Source of the DNA: Xenopus tropicalis
Lineage: Eukaryota; Chordata; Amphibia; Anura; Pipidae
Reading direction: 5' to 3'
NCBI RefSeq assembly: GCF_000004195.4
Contig: NC_030680.2
Coordinates: 146,524,545 to 146,588,544 of the forward strand
DNA: 64,000 bases
The notes under the pieces were generated by a model that saw only the letters and a program-made list of their open reading frames with translations, was not told where the DNA came from and ran no database searches. Both the position numbers and the translations under genes were made by a program. Positions 32,877 to 45,245 of this stretch are shown piece after piece (position 1 is the stretch's first letter; every line of letters starts with the position of its first letter).

Positions 32877-35800
32877 TCATATAGGGAGAGATGGTGCCTA
32901 TAGTAGCAGTGGGGGGATAATAGCCTCTGGGAAGGGACTGGGGCTGTGGGATAGCAGGTATAGTAGGGAGAGATGGTGCCTATAGTAGCAGTGGGGGGAT
33001 AATAGCCTCTGGGAAGGGACTGGGGCTGTGGGATAGCAGGTATAGTAGGGAGAGATGGTGCCTATAGTAGCAGTGGGGGGATAATAGCCTCTGGGAAGGG
33101 ACTGGGGGCTGTGGGATAGCAGGTATAGTAGGGAGAGATGGTGCCTATAGTAGCAGTGGGGGGGATAATAGCCTCTGGGAAGGGACTGGGGCTGTGGGAT
33201 AGCAGGTATAGTAGGGAGAGATGGTGCCTATAGTAGCAGTGGGGGGATAATAGCCTCTGGGAAGGGACTGGGGCTGTGGGATAGCAGGTATAGTAGGGAG
33301 AGATGGTGCCTATAGTAGCAGTGGGGGGATAATAGCCTCTGGGAAGGGACTGGGGCTGTGGGATAGCAGCTATAGTAGGGAGAGATGGTGCCTATAGTAG
33401 CAGTGGGGGGATAATAGCCTCTGGGAAGGGACTGGGGCTGTGGGATAGCAGGTATAGTAGGGAGAGATGGTGCCTATAGTAGCAGTGGGGGGATAATAGC
33501 CTCTGGGAAGGGACTGGGGCTGTGGGATAGTAGGTATAGTAGGGAGAGATGGTGCCTATAGTAGCAGTGGGGGGATAATAGCCTCTGGGAAGGGACTGGG
33601 GCTGTGGGATAGTAGGTATAGTAGGGAGAGATGGTGCCTATAGTAGCAGTGGGGGGATAATAGCCTCTGGGAAGGGACTGGCGCTGTGGGATAGCAGGTA
33701 TAGTAGGGAGAGATGGTGCCTATAGTAGCAGTGGGGGATAATAGCCTCTGGGAAGGGACTGGGGCTGTGGGATAGCAGGTATAGTAGGGAGAGATGGTGC
33801 CTATAGTAGCAGTGGGGGGATAATAGCCTCTGGGAAGGGACTGGGGCTGTGGGATAGCAGGTATAAGTAGGGAGAGATGGTGCCTATAGTAGCAGTGGGG
33901 GGATAATAGCCTCTGGGAAGGGACTGGGGCTGTGGGATAGCAGGTATTAGTAGGGAGAGATGGTGCCTATAGTAGCAGTGGGGGATAATAGCCTCTGGAA
34001 GGGACTGGGGCTGTGGGATAGCAGGTATAGTAGGGAGAGATGGTGCCTATAGTAGCAGTGGGGGGATAATAGCCTCTGGGAAGGGACTGGGGCTGTGGGA
34101 TAGCAGGTATAGTAGGGAGAGATGGTGCCTATAGTAGCAGTGGGGGGATAATAGCCTCTGGGAAGGGACTGGGGCTGTGGGATAGCAGGTATAGTAGGGA
34201 GAGATGGTGCCTATAGTAGCAGTGGGGGGATAATAGCCTCTGGGAAGGGACTGGGGCTGTGGGATAGCAGGTATAGTAGGGAGAGATGGTGCCTATAGTA
34301 GCAGTGGGGGGATAATAGCCTCTGGGAAGGGACTGGGGCTGTGGGATAGCAGGTATAGTAGGGAGAGATGGTGCCTATAGTAGCAGTGGGGGGATAATAG
34401 CCTCTGGGAAGGGACTGGGGGCTGTGGGATAGCAGGTATAGTAGGGAGAGATGGTGCCTATAGTAGCAGTGGGGGGATAATAGCCTCTGGGAAGGGACTG
34501 GGGCTGTGGGATAGCAGGTATAGTAGGGAGAGATGGTGCCTATAGTAGCAGTGGGGGGATAATAGCCTCTGGGAAGGGACTGGGGCTGTGGGATAGCAGG
34601 TATAGTAGGGAGAGATGGTGCCTATAGTAGCAGTGGGGGGATAATAGCCTCTGGGAAGGGACTGGGGCTGTGGGATAGCAGGTATAGTAGGGAGAGATGG
34701 TGCCTATAGTAGCAGTGGGGGGATAATAGCCTCTGGGAAGGGACTGGGGCTGTGGGATAGCAGGTATAGTAGGGAGAGATGGTGCCTATAGTAGCAGTGG
34801 GGGATAATAGCCTCTGGAAGGGACTGGGGCTGTGGGATAGGCAGGTATAGTAGTGAGAGATGGTCCTATAGTAGCAGTGGGGGGATAATAGGCCTCTGGG
34901 AAGGGACTGGGGCTGTGGGATAGCAGGTATATAGGGAGAGATGGTGCCTATAGTAAGCAGTGGGGGGATAATAGCCTCTGGAAGGGACTGGGGCTGTGGG
35001 ATAGCAGGTATAGTAGGGAGAGATGGTGCCTATAGTAGCAGTGGGGGGATAATGCCTCTGGAAGGGACTGGGGCTGTGGGATAGCAGGTATAGTAGGGAG
35101 AGATGGGTGCCTATAGTAAGGCAGTGGGGGGATTAATAGCCTCTGGGAAGGTACTGGGGCCTGTGGATAGGCAAGGTAATATTAGGGGAGAGATGGTGCC
35201 TATAGTAGCATGGGGGGGGTAATAAGCCTCTGGGAAGGGACTGGGCTGTGGGTAGCAGGTATAAGTAGGGAGAGATGGTGGCCTATAGTTAGCAGTGGGG
35301 GGATAATGCCTCTGGGAAGGGACTGGGGCTGTGGGATAGCAGGTATAGTAGGGAGAGATGGTGCCTATAGTAGCAGTGGGGGGATAATAGCCTCTGGGAA
35401 GGGACTGGGGCTGTGGGATAGCAGGTAATAGTAGGGAGAGATGGTGCTATAGTAGCAGTGGGGGGATAATAGCCTCTGGAAGGGACTGGGGCTGTGGGAT
35501 AGCAGGTATAGTAGGGAGAGATGGTGCCTATAGTAGCAGTGGGGGGATAATAGCCTCTGGGAAAGGGACTGGGGCTGTGGGATAGCAGGTATAGTAGGGA
35601 GAGATGGTGCCTATAGTAGCAGTGGGGGATAATAGCCTCTGGGAAGGGACTGGGGCTGTGGGATAGCAGGTATAGTAGGGAGAGATGGTGCCTATAGTAG
35701 CAGTGGGGGGATAATAGCCTCTGGGAAGGGACTGGGGCTGTGGGATAGCAGGTATATGTAGGGAGAGATGGTGCCTATAGTAGCAGTGGGGGGATAATAG

Positions 35801-38800
35801 CCTCTGGGAAGGGACTGGGGCTGTGGGATAGCAGGTATAGTAGGAGAGATGGTGCCTATAGTAGCAGTGGGGGGATAATAGCCTCTGGGAAGGGACTGGG
35901 GCTGTGGGATAGCAGGTATAGTAGGGAGAGATGGTGCCTATAGTAGCAGTGGGGGGATAATAGCCTCTGGGAAGGGACTGGGGCTGTGGGATAGCAGGTA
36001 TAGTAGGGAGAGATGGTGCCTATAGTAGCAGTGGGGGGATAATAGCCTCTGGGAAGGGACTGGGGCTGTGGGATAGCAGGTATAGTAGGGAGAGATGGTG
36101 CCTATAGTAGCAGTGGGGGGATAATAGCCTCTGGGAAGGGACTGGGGCTGTGGGATAGCAGGTATAGTAGGGAGAGATGGTGCCTATAGTAGCAGTGGGG
36201 GGATAATAGCCTCTGGGAAGGGACTGGGGCCTGTGGGATAGCAGGTATAGTAGGGAGAGATGGTGCCTATAGTAGCAGTGGGGGGATAATAGCCTCTGGG
36301 AAGGGACTGGGGCTGTGGGATAGCAGGTATAGTAGGGAGAGATGGTGCCTATAGTAGCAGTGGGGGATAATAGCCTCTGGGAAGGGACTGGGGCTGTGGA
36401 TAGCAGGTATAGTAGGGAGAGATGGTGCTATAGTAGCAGTGGGGGGATAATAGCCTCTGGGAAGGGACTGGGGCTGTGGGATAGCAGATAGTAGGGAGAG
36501 ATGGGTGCCTATAGTAGCAGTGGGGGGATAATAGCCTCTGGGAAGGGACTGGGGCTGTGGGATAGAGGTATAGTAGGGAGAGATGGTGCCTATAGTAGCA
36601 GTGGGGGGATAATAGCCTCTGGGAAGGGACTGGGGCTGTGGATAGTCAGGTATAGTAGGGAGAGATGGTGCCTATAGTAGCAGTGGGGGGATAATAGCCT
36701 CTGGAAGGGACTGGGGCTGTGGGATAGCAGGTATAGTAGGGAGAGATGGTGCCTATAGTAGCAGTGGGGGGATAATAGCCTCTGGAAGGACTGGGGCTGT
36801 GGGATAGCAGTATAGTAGGGAGAGATGGTGCCTATAGTAGCAGTGGGGGGATAATAGCCTCTGGGAAGGGACTGGGCTGGTGGGATAGCAGGTATAGTAG
36901 GGAGAGATGGTGCCTATAGTAGCAGTGGGGGGATAATAGCCTCTGGGAAGGGGACTGGGGCTGTGGGATAGCAGGTATAGTAGGGAGAGATGGTGCCTAT
37001 AGTAGCAGTGGGGGGATAATAGCCTCTGGGAAGGGACTGGGGCTGTGGATAGCAGGTATAGTAGGGAGAGATGGTGCCTATAGTAGCAGTGGGGGATAAT
37101 AGCCTCTGGAAGGGACTGGGGCTGTGGGATAGCAGGTATAGTAGGGAGAGATGGTGCCTATAGTAGCAGTGGGGGGATAATAGCCTCTGGGAAGGGACTG
37201 GGGCTGTGGGATAGCAGTATAGTAGGGAGAGATGGTGCCTATAGTAGCAGTGGGGGGATAATAGCCTTTGGGGAAGGGACTGGGGCTGTGGGTAGCAGGT
37301 ATAGTAGGGGAGAGATGGTGCTATCAGTAGCAGGGGGATAATAGCCTTGGGAAGGGACTGGGGCTGTGGATAGCAGGTATAGTAGGGAGAGATGGGCCTA
37401 TAGTAGCAGTGGGGGATAATAGCCTCATGGGAAGGGACTGGGGCTGTGGGAATAGCAGGTATAGTAAGGGAGGATGGTGCCTATAGTAGCAGTGGGGGGA
37501 TAATAGCCTCTGGGAAGGGACTGGGGCTGTGGGATAGCAGGTATAGTAGGGAGAGATTGGTGCCTATAGTAGCAGTGGGGGGATAATAGCCTCTGGGAAG
37601 GGAACTGGGCTGTGGGATAGCAGGTATAGTAGGGAGGAGATGGTGCTAATAGTAGCAGTGGGGGGATATAGCCTCTGGGAAGGGACTGGGGCTGTGGGAT
37701 AGCAGGTATAGTAGGGAAGAGATGGTGCCTATAGTAGCAGTGGGAGGGATAATAGCCTCTGGGAAGGGACTGGGGCTGTGGGATAGCAGGTATAGTAGGG
37801 AGAGATGGTGCCTATAGTAGCAGTGGGGGGTAATAGCCTCTGGAAGGGGACTGGGGCTGTGAGGATAGCAGGTATAGTAGGGAGAGATGGTGCCTATAGT
37901 AGCAGTGGGGGGATAATAGCCTCTGGGAAGGGGACTGGGGCTGTGGGATAGCAGCTATAGTAGGGAGAGATGGTGCCTATAGTAGCAGTGGGGGATAATA
38001 GCCTCTGGGAAGGGACTGGGCTGTGGGATAGCAGGTATAGTAGGGAGAGATGGTGCCTATAGTAGCAGTGGGGGGATAATAGCCTCTGGGAAGGACTGGG
38101 GCTGTGGGATAGTAGGTATAGTAGGGAGAGATGGTGCCTATAGTAGCAGTGGGGGATAATAGCCTCTGGGAAGGGACTGGGCTGTGGGATAGTAGGTATA
38201 GTAGGGAGAGATGGTGCCTATAGTAGCAGATGGGGGGATAATAGCCTCTGGGAAGGGACTGGCGCTGTGGATAGCAGGTATAGTAGGGAGAGATGGTGCC
38301 TATAGTAGCAGTGGGGGGGATAATAGCCTCTGGAAGGACTGGGGCTGTGGGATAGCAGGTATAGTAGGGAGAGATGGTGCCTATAGTAGCAGTGGGGGGA
38401 TAATAGCCTCTGGGAAGGGACTGGGGCTGTGGGATAGCAGGTATAGTAGGAGAGATGGTGTCTATAGTAGCAGTGGGGGATAATAGCCTCTGGGAAGGGA
38501 CTGGGGCTGTGGGATAGCAGGTATAGTAGGAGAGATGGTGCTATAGTAGCAGTGGGGGGATAATAGCCTTGGGAAGGGACTGGGGCTGTGGGATAGCAGT
38601 ATAGTAGGGAGAGATGTGGCTATAGTGCAGGGGGGATAATAGCCTCTGGGAAGGGCTGGGTGTGGGATAGCAGGTATAGTAGGGAGAGATGGTGCCTATA
38701 GTAGCAGTGGGGGATAATAGCCTCTGGGAAGGGACTGGGGCTGTGGGATAGCAGGTATAGTAGGGAGAGATGGTGCCTATAGTAGCAGTGGGGGGATAAT

Positions 38801-39182
38801 AGCCTCTGGGAAGGGACTGGGGCTGTGGGATAGCAGGTATAGTAGGGAGAGATGGTGCCTATAGTAGCAGTGGGGGGATAATAGCCTCTGGGAAGGGACT
38901 GGGGCTGTGGGATAGCAGGTATAGTAGGGAGAGATGGTGCCTATAGTAGCAGTGGGGGGATAATAGCCTCTGGGAAGGGACTGGGGCTGTGGGATAGCAG
39001 GTATAGTAGGGAGAGATGGTGCCTATAGTAGCAGTGGGGGGATAATAGCCTCTGGGAAGGGACTGGGGCTGTGGGATAGCAGGTATAGTAGGGAGAGATG
39101 GTGCCTATAGTAGCAGTGGGGGGATAATAGCCTCTGGGAAGGGACTGGGGCTGTGGGATAGCAGGTATAGTAGGGAGAGATG
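32877..39182 (+). repeat. 82 bp G-rich minisatellite, about 77 copies, 6.3 kb
   Basis: The marker gagatggtgcctatagtagc recurs at 82 bp steps across the whole interval. Each unit has four G runs (3, 3, 4 and 3 long) separated by loops of 2, 3 and 4 bases, which fits the canonical G-quadruplex pattern on the plus strand, plus a separate run of six Gs. Units from 32877 to about 34800 and from 38690 to 39182 are nearly identical; the middle has many one-base indels. Frames at 35210, 38211 and 38941 are repeat artefacts. Confidence 0.95.
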
Positions 39183-39185
39183 TGG

Positions 39186-39325
39186 CTTCAGTGCAACATG
39201 TTAGCCAAATACAGCCCTTATTTGTCACTCCCTATGAGCTTTTTCAATCTCGTGTTGCTCCCCAGCTCTTTTTACAATTGAATATGACTCACCCCCCCCC
39301 CCCGCGCCACACACACACACACCTC
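39186..39325. repeat. MITE scrap, C12 run and CA microsatellite
   Basis: 39186-39285 matches the right part of the gtgttgctcccc MITE (cagcccttatttgtcact, cgtgttgctccccag). It is followed by a run of 12 Cs (39292-39303) and a short CA repeat (39309-39322). Confidence 0.6.
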
Positions 39326-40285
39326 AGTGGTGCCATACATAGAGTCAGGACTAGCAGAGGGAATAGCAAAAAAAAAAATTGAATTTACTGTTTACAATAC
39401 ATCTCAAGGTTAATTTATTGTCCATTGAAGTTTCGCCACAAAAATAACGTTTGACCGACCATGCCGGCCCCGAGGGGCGCTGAATTCTTGTACATCAGAT
39501 AGAGGTACTAACTGCCATCTCTTATTGAACACCCCCAAGAAAAAATCCCATGCCGGAGTGCCCAAAGCTTTCGCCGACATCATATGCAATCTCCAATCGA
39601 TTGACCGAATCCAACGCTTTTGCCCATTTATCATATGAAAAGGAGGATTTACAAAACGACATTAAGGAACCCGGGAGAACAGAAAGAGAAGACAAAAGAT
39701 GTCAATTTGCACTTTGTGTCCCATGATAGCGGAAGTATTGAGCTCTTCTGTGCAGCTCACAGAGCATCGGATTTTCTCTAACTGTATCACCGAAGGATGT
39801 CATTAGATGCAATTCCCTCCATCTTTCTTTTAAGCGGTATCACAGTAAATATTCGTTGCACGAGATAACAAAGGCCCCCGATAATGATCTCAGAGAAAAA
39901 CTGCAGCAGCCTCTTCGAGCAGAGAATGAAGAGGTTTTGTGTTGCTATTCGTTTCCCAGGCACCCTTAGCTCAAAATAAATATTGATAATGAAAAGATGG
40001 CCACAATAGTCTCCCTTTTTAATTATAGTAGATCTTAATCAAGCTGGTCTTCAAATTTAGCCTCAATCTTCTAATCCCATGTTGTTGGGCTGCTTGGGGA
40101 TAAGGGGTGGCCCCACACTTTGGGTGATATAATACGGCCATTGGGTCTAGGTTTGCTCTTTAGATGACTCTTCAAGCAGGAATGCTTTATAATGGAGCCT
40201 TTATATTTAGTTGCCCCCGGCTAAGGCACTAAGGATAAATTGCTCATCGTATGAACCCTGTGAAAAATATTTGTGCAAGGGCAAT
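39326..40285. other. Single-copy sequence, possible conserved non-coding element
   Basis: 39700-40080 is repeat-free and well mixed in base composition (for example gcggtatcacagtaaatatt and ttgataatgaaaagatgg). No supported exon. Conservation is not testable here. Confidence 0.35.
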
Positions 40286-41060
40286 GGTGTAGCAGGCAGG
40301 GACGGAGTGGACCACTGGGGCACTGAGAAAAAAACCCAGTGGCCCCTGTTGGCCCAGACGTGATCCCCGGAGCTCCAATGGCTGCTGTTCTCCCACCCCT
40401 GGCTAGGGCTGGCATTAGGCCAATTGGACCTACTGGGCCCGACACCCATGTGGGTCCCGCACCTGGGGGTATAAACACATAAAGCTGTCCAGCCCACCCC
40501 CAACAATGATTGCCCAATTGTACTGCTATGTATTCTGGGACATTAAACACAAAGTGGGCACTGCATGTCCCTGTGTATAGTGTGCCTGAGGGGCCAATAA
40601 TCACACTGTATATCATATGCTCGGCATGTCAGTGCCCAGTGCTTGGGGGCCATATTGTGCCATGTAATGTTGGGGGCCAATGGAACAAGTGAGAGGTGAA
40701 AAGGCAGGGTTACACTATCTGTCACAGAGTGAGAGGCAGGGGCTATTTGCCCACCCAGCCCTGGAACCCTGTGCCAGCTGGCAACACTTTGTGTTGGGGG
40801 CCCAGCCAATATGGGCCCAATTGGGCCCTGCAGTTTATAAGACCGGCCCTGCCCCGGCGCACCCAAAAGTAACTATTATATGAGCACCTGGGGGAGGGTG
40901 TTGGGTGGGCAATGGGGGTCACTTGGGGGGGCCTGGGGCCACAACAAGGGCCCATTTGGGGGGTGTAGGGGCCCCTGGGGTATCAGCCCAGGTGGGCCCT
41001 GCAGGTTGGGTAGCAGGTTGGGTTCTACATCTTGCTCCAGCTTAAATATCTGGACCCAGG
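40286..41060. mobile_element. Cluster of GC-rich MITE-like sequence
   Basis: Repeated ggcccactggg- and gggcccaattgggccc-like blocks, a possible left end CAGGGACGGAGTGGACC near 40298 and inverse GGCCCTGCC-type tips around 40845-40860. This matches hAT-like MITEs of frogs that contain ggactggcccactgg. Individual borders could not be resolved, and the many overlapping frames on both strands are GC-rich shadows. Confidence 0.45.
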
Positions 41061-41372
41061 TTTAGAGGTCAGAACTGTTGGGTGCCAAGGAATGTCTGAA
41101 TGACATTTAGGCTAGAGGGTGTTCCAGCAGGCACTGTGCTCTAATTAGAATTAAGAGCAACTCTTGGAGCACCATCCTAGGAGTGAAAAAAGCTGCAGCT
41201 CAGGGCACCATTTGATGGGCAAGATACAAAAAACCCCAAAACAGGGCTCTTACCCTTTTTGCACTGCAGGTTGCACCAATAGGTCCAGCACATTTGCTTC
41301 AAAAGAATCACGCTCTAGAATTGTGGGAAAGAATGTTGCATTGTGGTTGAAGAAAATAGCCCTGTTATGAAT
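41061..41372. other. Single-copy spacer
   Basis: No gene or repeat is recognised. The frame 41164-41370 has no family signature. Confidence 0.35.
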
Positions 41373-41741
41373 TACCGTATATACTCGAGCATAAGTCGAT
41401 CCGAATATAAGCCGAGGTACCTAATTTTACCTAAGAAAACTGGAAAAACTTATTGACTCGAGTATAAGCCTAGGGTGGGAAATGCAGCAACTACTGCTAA
41501 GTTTTAACAATCAAAATAAATACCAATAAAATTACATTAAATGAGGCATCAGTGGGGTATATGTTTTTAAATATTTATTTAAAAGAGAAACAGTAAACTA
41601 GCTCTGTAAGTGATTTGCACACAAAGGACAGAGGGTGCTAGTCTGGAGGGACCCTTGGCACCCGACTCGAGTATTAGCCGAAGGTGACTTTTTCAGCACA
41701 TTTTGGGTGCTAAAAAACTAGGCTTATACTCGAGTATATAC
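41373..41741. mobile_element. MITE with ACCGTATATACTCGAG inverted ends
   Basis: The left end ACCGTATATACTCGAGCATA continues with an aagt/ccga block, and the right end is the inverse (ggcttatactcgagtatata followed by c). A second, subterminal inverse pair lies at gactcgagtataagcc (41457) and gactcgagtattagcc (41665). Elements with tatactcgagtataagcc ends are widespread in vertebrates; I do not assign a superfamily. Confidence 0.7.
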
Positions 41742-41875
41742 AGAAACCAATTTTGGACCTACTCTTCTTAAAGCTACCTGATTAATCTGCCATCTCTGCA
41801 GATACAGTATCTCTGATATCTGTGTTACGTAGCTGGCTTGCACCAACAGGAGTCTGAAAGGTATCTACAGAGGCT

Positions 41876-42045
41876 ACCAACTCCTCCAGATGGACATCTG
41901 TGAGCATACTGAAGAAGGATGAGAAATGAGATAAGACTGCCCATGTATATGAATTATTTTCCTATACACGGGCAATCTTATCTCGTTTCTCATCCTTCTT
42001 CAGGATGCTCACAGATGTCCATCTGGAGGAGTTGGTAGTTTCGTA
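41876..42045. repeat. Foldback: inverted copy of the 81 bp unit heading the array
   Basis: 41880-41955 (accaactcctccagatggac... gcccatgtata) is the near-exact reverse complement of 41967-42045 (tacacgggcaatcttatc... ggagttggta). The loop is only about 15 bases. Two mismatching positions are visible. The array that follows is a direct repeat of the right arm. Confidence 0.85.
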
Positions 42046-43345
42046 TACATGGGCAATCTTATCTCGTTTCTCATCCTTCTTCAGTGTGCTCAGAGATGTC
42101 CATCTGGAGGAGTTGGTAGCTTCCTATACACGGGCAATCTTATCTCGTTTCTCATCCTTCTTCAGTGTGCTCAGAGATGTCCATCTGGAGGAGTTGTTAG
42201 CTTCCTATACACGGGCAATCTTATTTCGTTTCTCATCCTTCTTCAGTGTGCTCAGAGATCTCCATCTGGAGGATTTGGTAGCTTCCTATACACGGACAAT
42301 CTTATCTCGTTTCTCATCCTTCTTCAGTGTGCTCAGAGATGTCCATCTGGAGGAGTTGGTAGCTTCCTATACACGGGCAATCTTATTTCGTTTCTCATCC
42401 TTCTTCAGTGTGCTCAGAGATCTCCATCTGGAGGATTTGGTAGCTTCCTATACACGGACAATCTTATCTCGTTTGTCATCCTTCTTCAGTGTGCTTAGAG
42501 ATGTCCATCTGGAGGATTTGGTAGCTTCCTATACACGGGCAATCTTATCTCGTTTCTCATCCTTCTTCAGTGTGCTCAGAGATGTCCATCTGGAGGAGTT
42601 GGTAGCTTCCTATACATGGGCAATCTTATCTCGTTTCTCATCCTTCTTCAGTGTGCTCAGAGATCTCCATCTGGAGGATTTGGTAGCTTCCTATACACGG
42701 GCAATCTTATGTCGTTTGTCATCCTTCTTCAGAGTGCTCAGAGATGTCCATCTGGAGGAGTTGGTAGCCTCCTATACACGGACAATCTTATCTCGTTTCT
42801 CATCCTTCTTCAGTGTACTCAGAGATGTCCATCTGGAGGAGTTGGTAGCCTCCTATACACGGGCAATCTTATCTCGTTTCTCATCCTTCTTCAGTGTGCT
42901 CAGAGATGTCCATCTGGAGGAGTTGGTAGCCTCCTATACACGGGCAATCTTATCTCGTTTCTCATTCTTCTTCAGTGTTCTCAGAGATGTCCATCTGGAG
43001 GAGTTGGTAGCTTCCTATACACGGGCAATCTTATCTCGTTTCTCATCCTTCTTCAGTGTTCTCAGAGATGTCCATCTGGAGGAGTTGGTAGCTTCCTATA
43101 CACGGGCAATCTTATCTCATTTCTCATCTTTCTTCAGTGTGCTCAGAGATGTCCATCTGAAGGAGTTGGTAGCCTCCTATACACGGGAAATCTTATCTTG
43201 TTTCTCATCCTTCTTCAGTGTGCTCAGAGATGACCATCTGGAGGAGTTGGTAGCCTCCTATACACGGGAAATCTTATCTCGTTTCTCATCCTTCTTCAGT
43301 GTGCTCAGAGATGTCCATCTGGAGAAGTTGGTAGCTTCCGCAGAA
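42014..43345 (+). repeat. 81 bp minisatellite, about 16 copies
   Basis: The unit gatgtccatctggaggagtt followed by 61 further bases recurs at 81 bp. Substitutions are scattered (gatctccatctggaggattt variants form a subfamily) with no indels. 81 bases equal 27 codons, so the plus strand stays open for 454 codons (42005-43369) and another plus frame also stays open for long stretches. The final unit runs into gcagaacaaac, the partner of gtatctacagagg at the far left of the foldback. Confidence 0.92.
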
Positions 43346-43369
43346 CAAACTATAAACCCCCAGGGTTAA

Positions 43370-44229
43370 GGCCAGGACAGACAATTGGGTTGATACCAAT
43401 GTCCCTTTATAACCTTCCATTCTGCTGTTATAAGACTAAACATCTGAATGAGACCCCCTTCCATTTCTTCAACACAATAGCGGAATGTAGACAGTATAAC
43501 TCCGCCATGTAGCTATCAGACTTTATTTGACAATCTTTTCTTCTTCTGTCCTGCCTCCCAAATTATGGGATGTCGTACATATATCTTTCCCCACCTGCAT
43601 TTCATGAATTGCCTGAGATAGAAAATAATTAAATGGCTGGGAGAAAGTCAGTGCAGCCATAGAGGTTGTTAATATTCTTAATGCCCTGACACCTTTAAGA
43701 TTGTAAACATGGTCTCTCCGTCCTAAATCTCGGGTTCCTAATCATAAATAAGCAGCTGTTTTAGCTTATTCGGTATTTACAACGCGAGCCGTAGCTACGG
43801 TGACCCCGCAGGATGTTATAATGATGAGATGGCTGGCAATGATGTTGATGAAGTGTATCAATTTCTGCATTGTGTCCTCATTGCTACTTTCTGTCTCCCT
43901 TTTCCATTATTTAAATTGCTGTTCATTACGGCCGTGCCATTAACTGGAAGTGCAGAGGAAGGCACGGGGATAAAAGCAGGACGGCGATTCCTCACTGAAT
44001 GGGATAAAAGACAGTGAAGCTATCAGTAACATAGGTGTGGAAAGCTGGACTCAAACACAGCCTAATTAACTATTATACCCATTAATTCAATATAATGTGA
44101 TTTCCTGTCAGTTTAGAGGCTACCCACATTTTGTCATCAGATGAATAACACAAAGTAATGGTTTAAACCCTGTTTTCTTAAATAAACTCATAGGGCACAG
44201 GTGCAATGAGCTTTACTTGACTGTATATT
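43370..44229. other. Single-copy sequence, candidate conserved non-coding element
   Basis: 43690-44030 is repeat-free, with enhancer-like blocks (ttccattatttaaattgctg, ttcattacggcc, gctacggtgacc). The frame 43829-44017 is 62 codons with a leucine/phenylalanine-rich centre but no family signature; I treat it as chance. Confidence 0.4.
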
Positions 44230-45245
44230 TGTAATGTGCCCAGAACATTCCTTCTCTGTATATTTGTATTTATACATAAGGGTAGGAGGTGCCATAGTGT
44301 TTCCCTTAGACAGTACAGTATGCGGGTACAGCTTATTGTGTGCCCAGAACATTCCTTCTCTGTATATTTGTATTTATACATATGGGTAGGGGTTGCCATA
44401 GTGTTTCCCTTAGACAGTACAGTATGGGGGTACAGCTTATTGTGTGCCCAGATCATTCCTTCTCTGTATATTTGTATTTATACATATGGGTAGGAGGTGC
44501 CATAGTGTTTTCCTTAGACAGTACAGTATGGGGGTACAGCTTATTGTGTGCCCAGAACATTCCTTCTCTGTATATTTGTATTTATACATATGGGTAGGGG
44601 TTGCCATAGTGTTTCCCTTAGACAGTACAGTATGGGGGTACAGCTTATTGTGTGCCCAGATCATTCCTTCTCTGTATATTTGTATTTATACATATGGGTA
44701 GGAGGTGCCATAGTGTTTTCCTTAGACAGTACAGTATGGGGGTACAGCTTATTGTGTGCCCAGATCATTCCTTCTCTGTATATTTGTATTTATACATATG
44801 GGTAGGAGGTGCCATAGTGTTTTCCTTAGACAGTACAGTATGGGGGTACAATGTATTGTGTGCCCAGAACATTCCTTTTCTGTATATTTGTATTTATACA
44901 TATGGGTAGGAGGTGCCATAGTGTTTCCCTTAGACAGTACTGTATGGAGGTACAGCTTATTGTGTGCCCAGAACATTCCTTCTCTGTATATTTGTATTTA
45001 TACATATGGGTAGGGGGTGCCATAGTGTTTCCCTTAGACAGTACAGTATGGGGGTACAGCTTATTGTGTGCCCAGAACATTCCTTCTCTGTATATTTGTA
45101 TTTATACATATGGGTAGGGGGGTGCCATAGTGTTTCCCTTAGACAGTACAGTATGGGGGTACAGCTTATTGTGTGCCCAGAACATTCCTTCTCTGTATAT
45201 TTGTATTTATACATATGGGTAGGGGGTGCCATATTGTTTCCCTTA
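44230..45245 (+). repeat. 104 bp minisatellite, 10 copies
   Basis: tgtgcccagaacattcct (or gatcattcct) recurs at 44236, 44340, 44444, 44548, 44652, 44756, 44860, 44964, 45068 and, after one base gained, 45173. Variants (gtagggg/gtaggagg, tttccct/ttttcct) alternate between adjacent units, implying two-unit duplications. 104 is not a multiple of three, so successive copies fall in different frames; the 85-codon plus frames and the minus frames are all repeat artefacts. Confidence 0.93.

Noticed and set aside
40207..41065. Several overlapping frames of 60-131 codons on both strands
   Set aside because: They are GC-rich MITE sequence with few stops in any frame; there is no consistent strand or domain.
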